The notes under the pieces were generated by a model. That model was not told the DNA's origin. It made no database searches and saw nothing but the letters and a program-made list of their open reading frames with translations. The position numbers were made by a program, and so were the translations under genes. From Sphingomonadales bacterium 28-55-16 (GTDB taxonomy: Bacteria; Pseudomonadota; Alphaproteobacteria; Sphingomonadales; Sphingomonadaceae): a stretch of 64,000 nucleotides of DNA. The stretch is from NCBI GenBank assembly GCA_002278855.1, contig NCGG01000013.1:1-64000 (forward strand), given 5' to 3'. Below, piece by piece: positions 16,024 through 24,043 of the stretch (its first letter is position 1; the number at the start of each line of letters is the position of its first letter).

Positions 16024-16401
16024 CTAGCGCAAGCTTTCGATTTCTTCGGCCAACTTCTTGTTGTTGCTGACATAATAGGTTTCCATTTCGGCCAGCCGGT
16101 GATCAATCTCCCGAAATCGTGAGCGGATGTCGCGGGTGGTGCGGGCAGGTGATTGACGCACGCCTTGCCAGAACTTCTGCTCTTCCCGGTCGTCGGTGTA
16201 GAGGTGAATTGGCTTTTGATCGGCCATCCACGCTGCTGCGATGTACAGCAGGATTGGCCAGCCCTGTCCTATTGTCAGCGCAATCAAACCAAGCCTAAAC
16301 CAAAGTGCATCAATTCCAGTATAATCTGCTAAACCCGCGCAGACGCCTTTCCATTTTGCATTCTGCTTATCGAGGTAGAATTTGGTGTGTTTCCCTGACA
16401 T
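16024..16401 (-). CDS. pspC: Phage shock protein C (PspC-domain membrane protein)
   Basis: Inner-membrane sensor partner of PspA and PspB in envelope stress. The PspC domain covers about residues 6-62 (FYLDKQNAKWKGVCAGLADY, then a hydrophobic helix WPILLYIAAAWMA). The C-terminal helix IDHRLAEMETYYV...LAEEIESLR corresponds to the conserved tail that follows the membrane helix in enterobacterial PspC. The length is 125 aa. The start at 16401 lies one base after the pspB stop, so translation is probably coupled. The longer upstream open frame overlaps pspB and is rejected. Confidence 0.92.
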   Translation of the reverse strand: MSGKHTKFYLDKQNAKWKGVCAGLADYTGIDALWFRLGLIALTIGQGWPILLYIAAAWMADQKPIHLYTDDREEQKFWQGVRQSPARTTRDIRSRFREIDHRLAEMETYYVSNNKKLAEEIESLR

Positions 16402-16402
16402 T

Positions 16403-16690
16403 TCAGCGATTCCTTTCCAGCTTGCGCATGTTTTCGGGGTCAAAATTTGGTGTGTCGAGTTCAATACGACGTGGTTGCCATTCTGGATTTTCCTGCGCGA
16501 CCAAGCGTTCGACGGTCTCAAGGCGGTCTTCGAGCCGGCGGGCCAGCTCATGCATATCGCCCAGCATCCGCTCGTCATCGTTGGTCAGCGTCGCGGCGGT
16601 TTTCCACCTGGTGACATAATGAAGCACAAGCCATGGAAGTGCCACAAACAGCATTCCCACAACCATGACCGGGACTAATATATCTGCCAT
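16403..16690 (-). CDS. pspB: Phage shock protein B
   Basis: Small inner-membrane protein that cooperates with PspC to relieve PspA inhibition of PspF. The membrane helix is at about residues 5-26 (LVPVMVVGMLFVALPWLVLH). HYVTRWKTA follows it, as in the family, and then a coiled coil LEDRLETVERLVAQENPEW, which matches the conserved ERIQALESIL...HPNW block of E. coli PspB. At 95 residues it is about 20 longer than E. coli PspB, with the extra length at the C-terminus. It starts 3 bases after pspA. Confidence 0.92.
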   Translation of the reverse strand: MADILVPVMVVGMLFVALPWLVLHYVTRWKTAATLTNDDERMLGDMHELARRLEDRLETVERLVAQENPEWQPRRIELDTPNFDPENMRKLERNR

Positions 16691-16693
16691 GGG

Positions 16694-17377
16694 TTAACCC
16701 TCCGTCTTTTGGCCGGCCTTCATGGCCTTTTTCATTTCTTCTAGTTCTGCATCGACGACGTCGAAGGTCTCGAGTGCTGCGATTTCGTCGCCTAAGCTGC
16801 GTGGCGCATCTGAACCGATGGAAAGCGAGTCCGCATAGCCCTGTGCCTCATCGACGCGGCGTTCGAGGACGTCGAAGCGAGAGAAAGCCTCACGCACCTT
16901 GTCGCCATTGTACATCGTGCGCAGCTTAACCTGGTTCTCGGCACTCTCCAGGCGCGTCATCAGCGCATTCTGTCGGCTACGCGCATCAGCAAGCTTTTTC
17001 TGCAGCTTGTGAATGTCCTGTTCGGACGCCTTGAGGGCGTCGTTCAATACATCGACTTCCGCCGTCAGCTGGTCCTTCATGTCGGTGGCCTTGCGCTTTT
17101 CCAGCAAAGCGGCCTTTGCAAGATCCTCACGATCCTTTGACAGAGCCAGATGCGCCTTGTCGGTCCAATCGGCTTCAAGCGTGTCTAGCTTGTCGATATG
17201 GCGACGCAGTTCTTTCTGATCAGCAATGGTGCGCGCGGCAGAAGCCCGGACCTCAACAAGTGTTTCTTCCATTTCGAGGATGATCATACGGATCATCTTT
17301 GCTGGGTCCTGTGACTTGTCGAGGAGATCGGTCACATTGGCGGCGATGATATCGCGGGTTCGTGAAAATATGCCCAT
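16694..17377 (-). CDS. pspA: Phage shock protein A (PspA/IM30/ESCRT-III family)
   Basis: Peripheral membrane protein that assembles on stressed membranes and, when unbound, inhibits the activator PspF. The start MGIFSRTRDII at 17377 is the canonical amphipathic N-terminus of PspA, followed by LLDKSQDPAKMIRMII, the family signature. The rest is nearly all alpha-helix and coiled coil (about residues 25-185), ending in a charged region. The length of 227 aa is typical. An open frame extends 41 codons upstream but has no family match there. The gene lies 103 bases after the small membrane gene, with a hairpin in the gap. Confidence 0.96.
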   Translation of the reverse strand: MGIFSRTRDIIAANVTDLLDKSQDPAKMIRMIILEMEETLVEVRASAARTIADQKELRRHIDKLDTLEADWTDKAHLALSKDREDLAKAALLEKRKATDMKDQLTAEVDVLNDALKASEQDIHKLQKKLADARSRQNALMTRLESAENQVKLRTMYNGDKVREAFSRFDVLERRVDEAQGYADSLSIGSDAPRSLGDEIAALETFDVVDAELEEMKKAMKAGQKTEG

Positions 17378-17423
17378 TGGGTAACTCCGATAATGTTTAT
17401 TGGCGACTTCATTAAAATAGGGG

Positions 17424-17468
17424 GCGACCGGGTGCTTTTTCTGGGGGAGGCTAGGGCACTCCGGTCGC
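17424..17468 (-). other. Hairpin between the first psp gene and pspA
   Basis: Read on the minus strand, GCGACCGG-A-GTGC and GCACCCGGTCGC pair over 12 bases with one bulged A, leaving a loop of about 20. CCCCTATTTT follows. It is not a full intrinsic terminator, but it could attenuate transcription into pspA or protect one mRNA segment. It starts 12 bases after the stop of the upstream small gene. Confidence 0.5.
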
Positions 17469-17480
17469 AGGCTTCCGATA

Positions 17481-17669
17481 TCAGGCAAGATAGCTGACAA
17501 CGAATGGCCTAGGGCTCAAAATATGCGTATTCTTTCCACCGGCGTCGCGATGATTGAGGACCGACAGGGCATAGCTCGTAAAGATCATACTGATCGACAA
17601 AGCGACTGCCAGCCAGAGACGGCTTTCTTGTGCTTTGCCCTTGTGGTTCTTTTCGATATCTTTGCGCAT
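17481..17669 (-). CDS. 62-residue membrane protein, first gene of the psp operon
   Basis: I do not recognise the family. The N-terminus is basic (MRKDIEKNHKGKAQ), a single membrane helix spans about residues 23-43 (LWLAVALSISMIFTSYALSVL), and the C-terminal 20 or so residues would face the periplasm. The ATG at 17669 has an AAAGGGA ribosome-binding site at good spacing, better than any upstream start. A sigma-54 promoter match (17721-17737) lies about 50 bases upstream, and pspA follows 103 bases downstream, so this is the promoter-proximal gene of the stress operon. An unannotated small stress-induced protein is the best description. Confidence 0.65.
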   Translation of the reverse strand: MRKDIEKNHKGKAQESRLWLAVALSISMIFTSYALSVLNHRDAGGKNTHILSPRPFVVSYLA

Positions 17670-17720
17670 CTGTTTATTCCCTTTGCTGCGGTCGGGGTTT
17701 TGCCGACTTGCGGAGCGCCA

Positions 17721-17737
17721 TGCAGGGACCGTGCCAA
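17721..17737 (-). promoter_or_regulatory. Sigma-54 (RpoN) promoter of the psp operon
   Basis: On the minus strand the sequence TTGGCACG-GTCC-CTGCA matches the sigma-54 consensus TTGGCACG-N4-TTGCW with one change. The invariant GG (-24) and GC (-12) have the required spacing. PspF, a sigma-54 activator, is encoded divergently 100 bases away, which is the standard psp arrangement. Its binding sites should lie in 17738-17836. I could not define them with confidence. Confidence 0.8.
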
Positions 17738-17836
17738 TTCGCATTATTGTTGCATTTTGGCCATTTGTTAAAAAATGTGACGATATGATACTGGTAATTA
17801 TTGCCACTCTATGGTGAAATATGCCAATATTTGAAA

Positions 17837-18874
17837 ATGGATCGTGATAATATTCAGTTTATTGGCCAATCATCCGCATTTTTGGATGCGGTCGAGCGTG
17901 CGAGCCGCGCTGCACCCCTGAATAGGCCCGTATTGGTAGTTGGCGAGCGTGGGACCGGCAAGGAATTGATCGCCGAGCGGCTTCATCGCTTAAGCGGTCG
18001 CTGGGACGGACCTTTAGTCACGATTAACTGTGCGGCTTTGCCGGAAACTCTGATTGAGGCCGAGCTTTTTGGTCATGAGACAGGCGCGTTTACGGGGGCA
18101 ACACGTGCGCGCGAGGGGCGGTTTGAAGAAGCCGACGGCGGTACGTTATTTCTGGATGAACTTGGCACATTAAGCATGGGTGCGCAGGAACGGTTGTTGC
18201 GCGCGGTGGAGTATGGCGAGGTTACACGTATCGGGTCATCGCGGCCCATGCGCGTCGATGTGCGCATTGTGGCTGCAACCAATGAGCACCTCCCCAATAT
18301 GGTCGACAAGGGGCGTTTCAGAGCCGATTTGCTCGACCGGCTATGCTTTGAAGTTATCACGCTGCCGCCGCTGCGTGTGCGTGAAGGCGATATTGAGGTG
18401 CTGTCTGAATATTATGGGCGCAAGATGGCGGCGGAACTGGGTTGGGACGGCTGGCCTGGATTTGGTGAAGTCGCTACCCGCGCGCTGGAAAACCATCTCT
18501 GGCCGGGCAATGTGCGCGAATTGCGAAATGTTGTTGAACGTGCCGTGTATCGTTGGGCCGACCCGGCACAGCCAGTCGATTACATCCAGTTCGATCCGTT
18601 CGACAGCCCATGGCGCGGGGGCATTGCGTCTTCTGCGCCTGCGCAAGTACAAGCCGACAATCAGAATGATACAGTTGCGCTGCATCACGCCACTGATCTT
18701 AGTCAAGCAGCAGATGTGTCTGATTTTCGCGAGGCGATCGAGAAATTTGAAAAAGCCGTTCTGGAGCAAGCGCTTGCCAAATGCCGATATAATCAGCGCC
18801 AAACCGCCAAGGCGCTCAACCTCAGCTATGATCAACTGCGTCATACTTTGAAAAAACACGACCTGTTGGGATAA
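17837..18874 (+). CDS. pspF: PspF, sigma-54-dependent activator of the phage-shock operon
   Basis: AAA+ activator that opens sigma-54 promoters. Walker A is GERGTGKE (near residue 36), the sigma-54 contact loop is ETGAFTGA, Walker B is GTLFLDELG, and the arginine region RFRADLLDRL is present. A C-terminal Fis-type helix-turn-helix (RYNQRQTAKALNLSYDQLRHTL) binds DNA. There is no N-terminal receiver or GAF domain, which is the hallmark of PspF; it is instead held back by PspA. The start at 17837 (MDRDNIQFIGQS) matches the family. The ribosome-binding site is weak, which would suit low expression. It is divergent from the psp operon. Confidence 0.93.
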   Translation: MDRDNIQFIGQSSAFLDAVERASRAAPLNRPVLVVGERGTGKELIAERLHRLSGRWDGPLVTINCAALPETLIEAELFGHETGAFTGATRAREGRFEEADGGTLFLDELGTLSMGAQERLLRAVEYGEVTRIGSSRPMRVDVRIVAATNEHLPNMVDKGRFRADLLDRLCFEVITLPPLRVREGDIEVLSEYYGRKMAAELGWDGWPGFGEVATRALENHLWPGNVRELRNVVERAVYRWADPAQPVDYIQFDPFDSPWRGGIASSAPAQVQADNQNDTVALHHATDLSQAADVSDFREAIEKFEKAVLEQALAKCRYNQRQTAKALNLSYDQLRHTLKKHDLLG

Positions 18875-18905
18875 AAAAAGGGGCGGCAATTGCCACCCCT
18901 TTCTT
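18873..18905. terminator. Terminator between pspF and the convergent membrane gene
   Basis: AAAAAAAGGGGCGGCAATTGCCACCCCTTTCTT forms a hairpin with GGGGCGGCA/TGCCACCCC arms (one mismatch). The A-run on one side would be a T-run for the minus-strand gene, and weak Ts serve the plus strand. It lies directly at the end of pspF. Confidence 0.7.
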
Positions 18906-18924
18906 GAAATGGGATGTCGGACAA

Positions 18925-19488
18925 TTAGCCTCCGTTGAAGCTGACCATCGTGTAGAGCATCGGGATCGAAAGCAATGTGTTGAGGCGCGAAGTCATCATC
19001 GCAGTTGTTGCCGCCTTTGCCTTTGTCGCGTCATCTGCTTCAACGATTCCAAGTGCTTTCTTCTGGTTTGGCCAGATGATGAACCACACATTGAAAGCCA
19101 TGATGACAGCAAGCCACATGCCAACGCCAATCAGCCTGTATGGATCTTGCAGCGTAAAGGCCTGATGCGCATAGCCGGCTTGAACCGAAATGATGAGGCC
19201 AAGCAAAACCGTCAGCGCAGCAGCCCAACGGAAAAAGAACAACGCTGATGGCGCGATGTGCTTCGAAATGCCCGGCTTCAATTCGGCAGGGATTTTCGGC
19301 ATTGTTGGGATTTGGACGAAGTTGAAGTAATACAACAAGCCAATCCAGACGATTCCAAAGAATGTGTGCAGCCAACGTGCGACCGATTGCGCGGTCAAGC
19401 CATCACTGTCCAGTCCGAACATGACTGCCAATGACAGCACCAGACCGGCGACGAGCACCAGATGTAGATTTCCAAAAAATTTCGCCAT
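18925..19488 (-). CDS. Membrane protein resembling the N-terminal domain of PuuD urate hydroxylase (Urate_ox_N)
   Basis: A 187-residue protein with about five membrane helices (about residues 8-25, 40-58, 82-104, 118-137 and 165-183). ARWLHTFFGIVWIGLLYYFNFVQ (read as two blocks) matches the Urate_ox_N family, the membrane half of PuuD. PuuD itself also has a C-terminal cytochrome c domain, which is absent here, so uric acid oxidation by this protein alone is doubtful. Stand-alone forms are common in sphingomonads. The His residues in the first helices could bind haem, but that is inference. It is divergent from sodB. Confidence 0.7.
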   Translation of the reverse strand: MAKFFGNLHLVLVAGLVLSLAVMFGLDSDGLTAQSVARWLHTFFGIVWIGLLYYFNFVQIPTMPKIPAELKPGISKHIAPSALFFFRWAAALTVLLGLIISVQAGYAHQAFTLQDPYRLIGVGMWLAVIMAFNVWFIIWPNQKKALGIVEADDATKAKAATTAMMTSRLNTLLSIPMLYTMVSFNGG

Positions 19489-19654
19489 TTTTTCCTCCTG
19501 TAGGCATTCAGGTGGTATTGCCCCTGATAGATTGCTGCCTATCTGGGTGGCAGACGCTTGTCACATAATTTCTGCGATAGGATTGTGTAACCACCGGAAC
19601 GGGCATCATCCTGAAGCGTTTGCTTTGGAACCGTCTTATACAGAAAGATACGCT

Positions 19655-20275
19655 ATGTCCTTTATCCTCCCTCCGCTCCCTTATGACACATCTGCCTTTG
19701 GGGATATTATCTCGGCAGAGACTTTCGACTATCATCATGGCAAGCACCACAAAGCCTATGTCGACAAAACCAATGCGTTGGTTGCGGACAATGCCGCCTT
19801 GTCGGGTGCGTCTTTGATCGACGTAATCGCCGCAGCAAAGGCACAAAATAACAAGGGGTTGTTCAACAACGCAGCGCAGATTTGGAACCATAGCTTTTAC
19901 TGGAAATGCCTCTCACCCGAGCAGCAAGCGCCAACGGGCAAGTTGAAAGCCATGATCGACAAGAGTTTCGGCGGCCATGACGCCATGTTGGCGACGTTGA
20001 AAGAAGAAGCCGTCGGACATTTTGCAAGTGGCTGGGCTTGGCTGCTCCTTGATGGTGACACATTAAAGATCACGTCTCTGCATGATGCCGACACGCCCGT
20101 TGCGCATGACATGAAGCCATTGCTCACCATCGATGTGTGGGAACATGCTTATTATATCGATTACCGCAATGCCCGCCCGAACTATGTCGATGCGTTGCTG
20201 ACCAAAGCGATAAATTGGGATTTTGTGGCGCAAAATCTGGACGGCAACGGCGCGTCACGCGCCGACCAAAAATGA
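19655..20275 (+). CDS. sodB: Superoxide dismutase (Fe type)
   Basis: Converts superoxide to peroxide and oxygen in the cytoplasm. The metal ligands appear in DYHHGKHH (first His at 27), WNHSFYW and DVWEHAYYIDY. The Gln in NNAAQIWNH comes from the N-terminal domain, which is the Fe-SOD pattern rather than Mn-SOD. The length is 206 aa. The open frame reaches back to 19364, but the conserved protein begins at the ATG at 19655 (MSFILPPLPY). It ends 3 bases before the convergent ispZ stop, with no terminator between. Confidence 0.95.
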   Translation: MSFILPPLPYDTSAFGDIISAETFDYHHGKHHKAYVDKTNALVADNAALSGASLIDVIAAAKAQNNKGLFNNAAQIWNHSFYWKCLSPEQQAPTGKLKAMIDKSFGGHDAMLATLKEEAVGHFASGWAWLLLDGDTLKITSLHDADTPVAHDMKPLLTIDVWEHAYYIDYRNARPNYVDALLTKAINWDFVAQNLDGNGASRADQK

Positions 20276-20278
20276 CGA

Positions 20279-20908
20279 TTACCCCTTTGGCGGAAGCTCG
20301 GCATCATCGCCGAGCTTCAGCCCGTGGCGCATCAACATTGGGATATTTGCCAAAGCGAACAAAAAGGTAAGGGCAGTGACACCCCAGACTTTAATCGAAA
20401 GCCATGTATCGAATGAAAACCATTCGGGCCGGCGAAAGATTTCATTCAGCCCGGCCAGCGCGAGGAAAAACAAGCCCCAGCTTAAAGATAGCTTCATCCA
20501 GCCTTTTTCATCTAGCCCCTGATAGGCATGTTCCAGAACATATTTTAGCATCGCTTTACCGCGCAACCATCCGCCAAGCAAAAGTATGGCGAAAAAGGCA
20601 TATATGATGGTCGGTTTGATCTGGATGAAACGTTCGTCTTGGAACCAAATCGTTAGTGCGCCGAAAAATATGCCCAATGCAGCGGTTAGCTTCAGCATCG
20701 GTGATATTCTGCCTAGTTTGAACTTTGACACGATCACGGCGATCAGAATGGCGACCATGAATGCCGCGGTACCAACTATTGCACCTTGCTTGGGGTGTGT
20801 GTCTGAACTGCCGAATTTTGACGCGATAAAGAACAAGAATAAAGGCCCGAAATCGAGAATGAAGTTCAGCGTGCCCGATGGTTTTTTTGTTGGAGCGAGA
20901 TCGTTCAC
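20279..20908 (-). CDS. yciB: Septation protein A family membrane protein (YciB/IspZ)
   Basis: Integral membrane protein of the YciB/IspZ family, linked in other bacteria to septation and envelope integrity. There are about five membrane helices. Family motifs include LDFGPLFLFFIASK near the start, IKPTIIYAFFAILLLGGW in the middle, and LSWGLFFLALAGLNEIFRR. The length of 209 aa is normal. Its start overlaps the ftsY stop by 4 bases (ATGA), so it is the last gene of the dapF-mtaB-ftsY-yciB operon. Confidence 0.9.
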   Translation of the reverse strand: MNDLAPTKKPSGTLNFILDFGPLFLFFIASKFGSSDTHPKQGAIVGTAAFMVAILIAVIVSKFKLGRISPMLKLTAALGIFFGALTIWFQDERFIQIKPTIIYAFFAILLLGGWLRGKAMLKYVLEHAYQGLDEKGWMKLSLSWGLFFLALAGLNEIFRRPEWFSFDTWLSIKVWGVTALTFLFALANIPMLMRHGLKLGDDAELPPKG

Positions 20909-21834
20909 AATGCGCCTCCGCTAATGGCGCGGGCAACGTCTTGAGGATTAAATGGCCGCAGATCGTCAATGGTCTCACCTACACCAATCGCGTGAATGGG
21001 TAGGCCGAATTGCTTTGCAGCCGCCACCAATATTCCCCCGCGTGCGCTGCCGTCCAATTTTGTCATGACAAGTCCGGTCACGTCGGCGACCTCCTTAAAG
21101 GTTTCAATCTGTGACAACGCGTTTTGACCCGTTGTGGCGTCAAGGACGAGAACGACATTATGCGGGGCGGCTGGGTTTAAGCGGCCCAATACGCGTCGGA
21201 TTTTGGCGAGTTCATCCATCAACTCGCGCTTATTCTGCAACCGCCCCGCGGTATCGACGATTAGGACATCAATCCCTTCTGCGGTTGCCTTTTTGACGGC
21301 GTCAAACACAACGCCTGCCGCATCGCCGCCCTCTGGCCCGGTGACAATCGGCACACCAAGCCGTTCGGCCCATATCTTCAATTGGCCAATCGCGGCAGCA
21401 CGAAATGTGTCACCTGCTGCCAGCATGACGCCATAATCCTGTTCCAGAAAAAGATTGGCAAGTTTTGCGATGGTCGTCGTCTTGCCTGAGCCGTTGACGC
21501 CAATGACCAAGATCACTTGCGGACGCGGGAATGCATCAATTTCAAGCGGTGCGGCCACAGGCGCAAGCACAGCGGCAATTTCTTCTTCGACAATTTGCCT
21601 GATACCATCGGCGTCAATGCCCTTGTCAAAGCGGCCAGCGGCGATTTTTTCCCGGATCTGCGATGCCATAGCGGGGCCAAGGTCAGAAGCAATCAACGCG
21701 TCCTCAATCTCGTCGAGGTCACGCGTTTCAAGTTTTGCCTTGGTTACTAATCCGGCAATATTCTCGGTCAGCTTGCCCGATGTCTTTTTGAGGCCACCGA
21801 ACAAACGGTCCGTCCACCCAGCATTCTCGCTCAT
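20905..21834 (-). CDS. ftsY: Signal recognition particle receptor FtsY
   Basis: SRP GTPase that receives Ffh-ribosome complexes at the membrane. The N domain covers about residues 5-95. The G domain has G1 GVNGSGKTT, DTFRAAA (G2 region), DTAGR (G3) and TKLDGSARGG (G4). GLPIHAIGVGETIDDLRPF near the end is the closing motif. The 309 aa show that the long acidic A domain of E. coli FtsY is absent, as usual in alphaproteobacteria. It overlaps mtaB and yciB by 4 bases each. Its partner ffh lies on the opposite strand about 2.3 kb away. Confidence 0.97.
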   Translation of the reverse strand: MSENAGWTDRLFGGLKKTSGKLTENIAGLVTKAKLETRDLDEIEDALIASDLGPAMASQIREKIAAGRFDKGIDADGIRQIVEEEIAAVLAPVAAPLEIDAFPRPQVILVIGVNGSGKTTTIAKLANLFLEQDYGVMLAAGDTFRAAAIGQLKIWAERLGVPIVTGPEGGDAAGVVFDAVKKATAEGIDVLIVDTAGRLQNKRELMDELAKIRRVLGRLNPAAPHNVVLVLDATTGQNALSQIETFKEVADVTGLVMTKLDGSARGGILVAAAKQFGLPIHAIGVGETIDDLRPFNPQDVARAISGGAL

Positions 21835-23096
21835 TCGATAACCTCTGTCTGTAAATTGCCGTCTATTCTGTGCGTGATGCGCGTGGAGACGATACTGCCT
21901 TCCGCTTGCGCTTTGTCGAGCTTCAGATACGCGAAATTCTCGGCGTGACCAGCCATGCCGCCGCTTTCGACCGCAACATTTTGAACGGTGCCAATCAGGC
22001 TATCCAGCCAATTGATTTTCTCTTCAGCGACCGCGTCGCGCAGCATTTTGGCGCGGGCCTTGATTATCTGTGGCGGCAATTGGGGCATAAGCGCCGCAGG
22101 TGTGCCTTTTTTGGACGAATATGGAAAGATATGGCCATGGACGATACCGCATTGGCGGATAAGGTCGATACTGTTGGCGAACATCGCGTCATCTTCGGTC
22201 GGGAAACCGGCAATGATGTCGGCGCCAATGGCGATATTCCGCCTTTTGGCCTTAAGCCGCGCGACAAGGTCAATCGCCAGCTCGCGGCTGTGGCGTCGCT
22301 TCATACGCTTGAGGATCATGTTGTCGCCGGCCTGCAACGATAAATGCACATGCGGCATAACCCGAGCTTCGCCAGTCAGCAGATCAAACAGCCGGGGATC
22401 AATTTCGACTCCATCGATTGAAGAGAGCCGAAGGCGGGGTAGGTCGGGCACAAGTTTCAAGATACGCTCAACAAGCGAACCTAGATTGGGCTGCCCGGGC
22501 AAGTCATGGCCGTAGCTCGTGACATCAACGCCCGTGAGAACAACTTCCTGAAAACCCGTTTCCACCAGCTTTTGGATATGTTCAATGACACTGCCAGCGG
22601 GGACCGAACGACTATTTCCGCGGCCATAAGGTATGATGCAGAAGGTGCAGCGATGGTCGCAGCCATTTTGCACCTCTACGAATGCGCGGGTCTTTCCCGA
22701 ATATGCAGTGACAAGATGCGGCGCGGTTTGCGCGATGGTCATGATGTCTGAAACGATAACGGGTCGGTCGGGGCGATCGATTATCTCCCGCAATAATGCG
22801 GCATTTTGTTTTTCATGATTGCCGAACACACCGGCAACTTCCGGCATATTTTTAAAGCTATCGGGTTCAACCTGCGCTGCGCAGCCCGTCACCCATACCC
22901 GCGCATCCGGGCGGCGCTTATGGGCTTGACGAATGGCTTGTCGGGTTTGGCGGACGGACTCATTCGTCACCGCGCAGCTATTGATGATGACAATGTCGTC
23001 ATGCCCGGCAAGTTGTTCAGCTAGGGCGTTGCTTTCGGCCAGATTTAGCCGGCAGCCCATGCTGATGATTTCAGGTTTTTGCAGTGAGGCGGTCAT
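21831..23096 (-). CDS. mtaB: tRNA t6A37 methylthiotransferase MtaB
   Basis: Radical SAM enzyme that adds a methylthio group to N6-threonylcarbamoyladenosine at position 37 of tRNA. The N-terminal domain holds three cluster ligands, Cys15, Cys41 and Cys72. The radical SAM motif CDHRCTFC has Cys146, Cys150 and Cys153. A TRAM-like C-terminal domain closes the protein. The length is 421 aa from 23096, where the ATG overlaps the dapF stop (ATGA); a longer reading would run back into dapF. TsaE, needed to make the t6A substrate, is encoded at 43404-43835. Confidence 0.95.
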   Translation of the reverse strand: MTASLQKPEIISMGCRLNLAESNALAEQLAGHDDIVIINSCAVTNESVRQTRQAIRQAHKRRPDARVWVTGCAAQVEPDSFKNMPEVAGVFGNHEKQNAALLREIIDRPDRPVIVSDIMTIAQTAPHLVTAYSGKTRAFVEVQNGCDHRCTFCIIPYGRGNSRSVPAGSVIEHIQKLVETGFQEVVLTGVDVTSYGHDLPGQPNLGSLVERILKLVPDLPRLRLSSIDGVEIDPRLFDLLTGEARVMPHVHLSLQAGDNMILKRMKRRHSRELAIDLVARLKAKRRNIAIGADIIAGFPTEDDAMFANSIDLIRQCGIVHGHIFPYSSKKGTPAALMPQLPPQIIKARAKMLRDAVAEEKINWLDSLIGTVQNVAVESGGMAGHAENFAYLKLDKAQAEGSIVSTRITHRIDGNLQTEVIE

Positions 23097-23899
23097 CCAA
23101 AATCGTCCCAGTCGGCTTGTCCGGTGAAGACGTAGGTCGCGCTGCCCGTCATGATGACTGGCTGACCCGGTGCCCACTCGATGATCAAGGTTCCGCCTGA
23201 TTGATGAACGATCACTGGCGATTTGACTTTACCTTGACGGATGGCCGCAACCCCAGTGGCGCAGGCTCCCGTGCCGCATGCGCCGGTGAGGCCGGCGCCG
23301 CGTTCCCAAACGGTTAGGTGAATTTCATGACCATCAATGGAGGCTACATTGACATTCACCCGCTCTGGAAAAACGGCGTCATGCTCGATGATCGGTCCAA
23401 GTCTTTCCAGATCAATTGGGTCGACAGCATCAACAAAGAAAACAGCATGCGGGTTCCCGATGTTGACCGCCATGGGGCTCTCAAGCTCTTCCCATCCTAA
23501 GGGCATCGAGGCGCTGTCCATAGCAAAAGCAAGTGGAATGGCTTGCCAGTCAAATTTTGCCTCGCCCATCTCCACAGTGACGTCATTGCCAGATAAAGTA
23601 CCAGAAATCAGGCCACCTTTGGTTTCGATCTGAAGGTCTTGCTTTAGCAGCGCAACGACGCAGCGCGACGCGTTGCCACATGCTTCGACTTCGCCGCCGT
23701 CTGGATTGAAAATGCGCATAGCTACATCGGCGATATCCGACGCGCCTAAAAGGATTAACTGGTCGCACCCTATACCCAGCTTGCGATCGGCAATGTGGCG
23801 CGCACGTGCAGGAGGCATATCCAATGGGTGGGCGCGCGCGTCTATAATGACAAAGTCATTACCCAACCCATGCATTTTGTGGAATTCGCCCGATACCAT
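23093..23899 (-). CDS. dapF: Diaminopimelate epimerase
   Basis: Converts LL- to meso-diaminopimelate for lysine and peptidoglycan. The two catalytic cysteines are Cys74 (EACGNASRC) and Cys208 (GACGTGAC). HGLGNDF at 10-16 and GNPHAV at 148-153 are further family motifs. The length is 268 aa. It heads a tight operon, dapF-mtaB-ftsY-yciB, in which each junction overlaps by 4 bases. It is divergent from ffh across a 241-base region. Confidence 0.97.
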   Translation of the reverse strand: MVSGEFHKMHGLGNDFVIIDARAHPLDMPPARARHIADRKLGIGCDQLILLGASDIADVAMRIFNPDGGEVEACGNASRCVVALLKQDLQIETKGGLISGTLSGNDVTVEMGEAKFDWQAIPLAFAMDSASMPLGWEELESPMAVNIGNPHAVFFVDAVDPIDLERLGPIIEHDAVFPERVNVNVASIDGHEIHLTVWERGAGLTGACGTGACATGVAAIRQGKVKSPVIVHQSGGTLIIEWAPGQPVIMTGSATYVFTGQADWDDFG

Positions 23900-24043
23900 G
23901 GTCGGCGATTTAGGGGGTGCAAGCCGCAGTGTCCACCGTTCATGCTATGCTCTATAGGTCTTCGGCCTCGCGGAATAATTTGCTTTCTTGCGTTTTAGTG
24001 GCTAAGCGCTCCGTCAAGGCAGGTCGTCTGCCATTCATATGTA

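Noticed and set aside
19364..19654. 97-codon N-terminal extension of superoxide dismutase
   Set aside because: No SOD has this extension; it overlaps the divergent gene, and the conserved protein begins at 19655.
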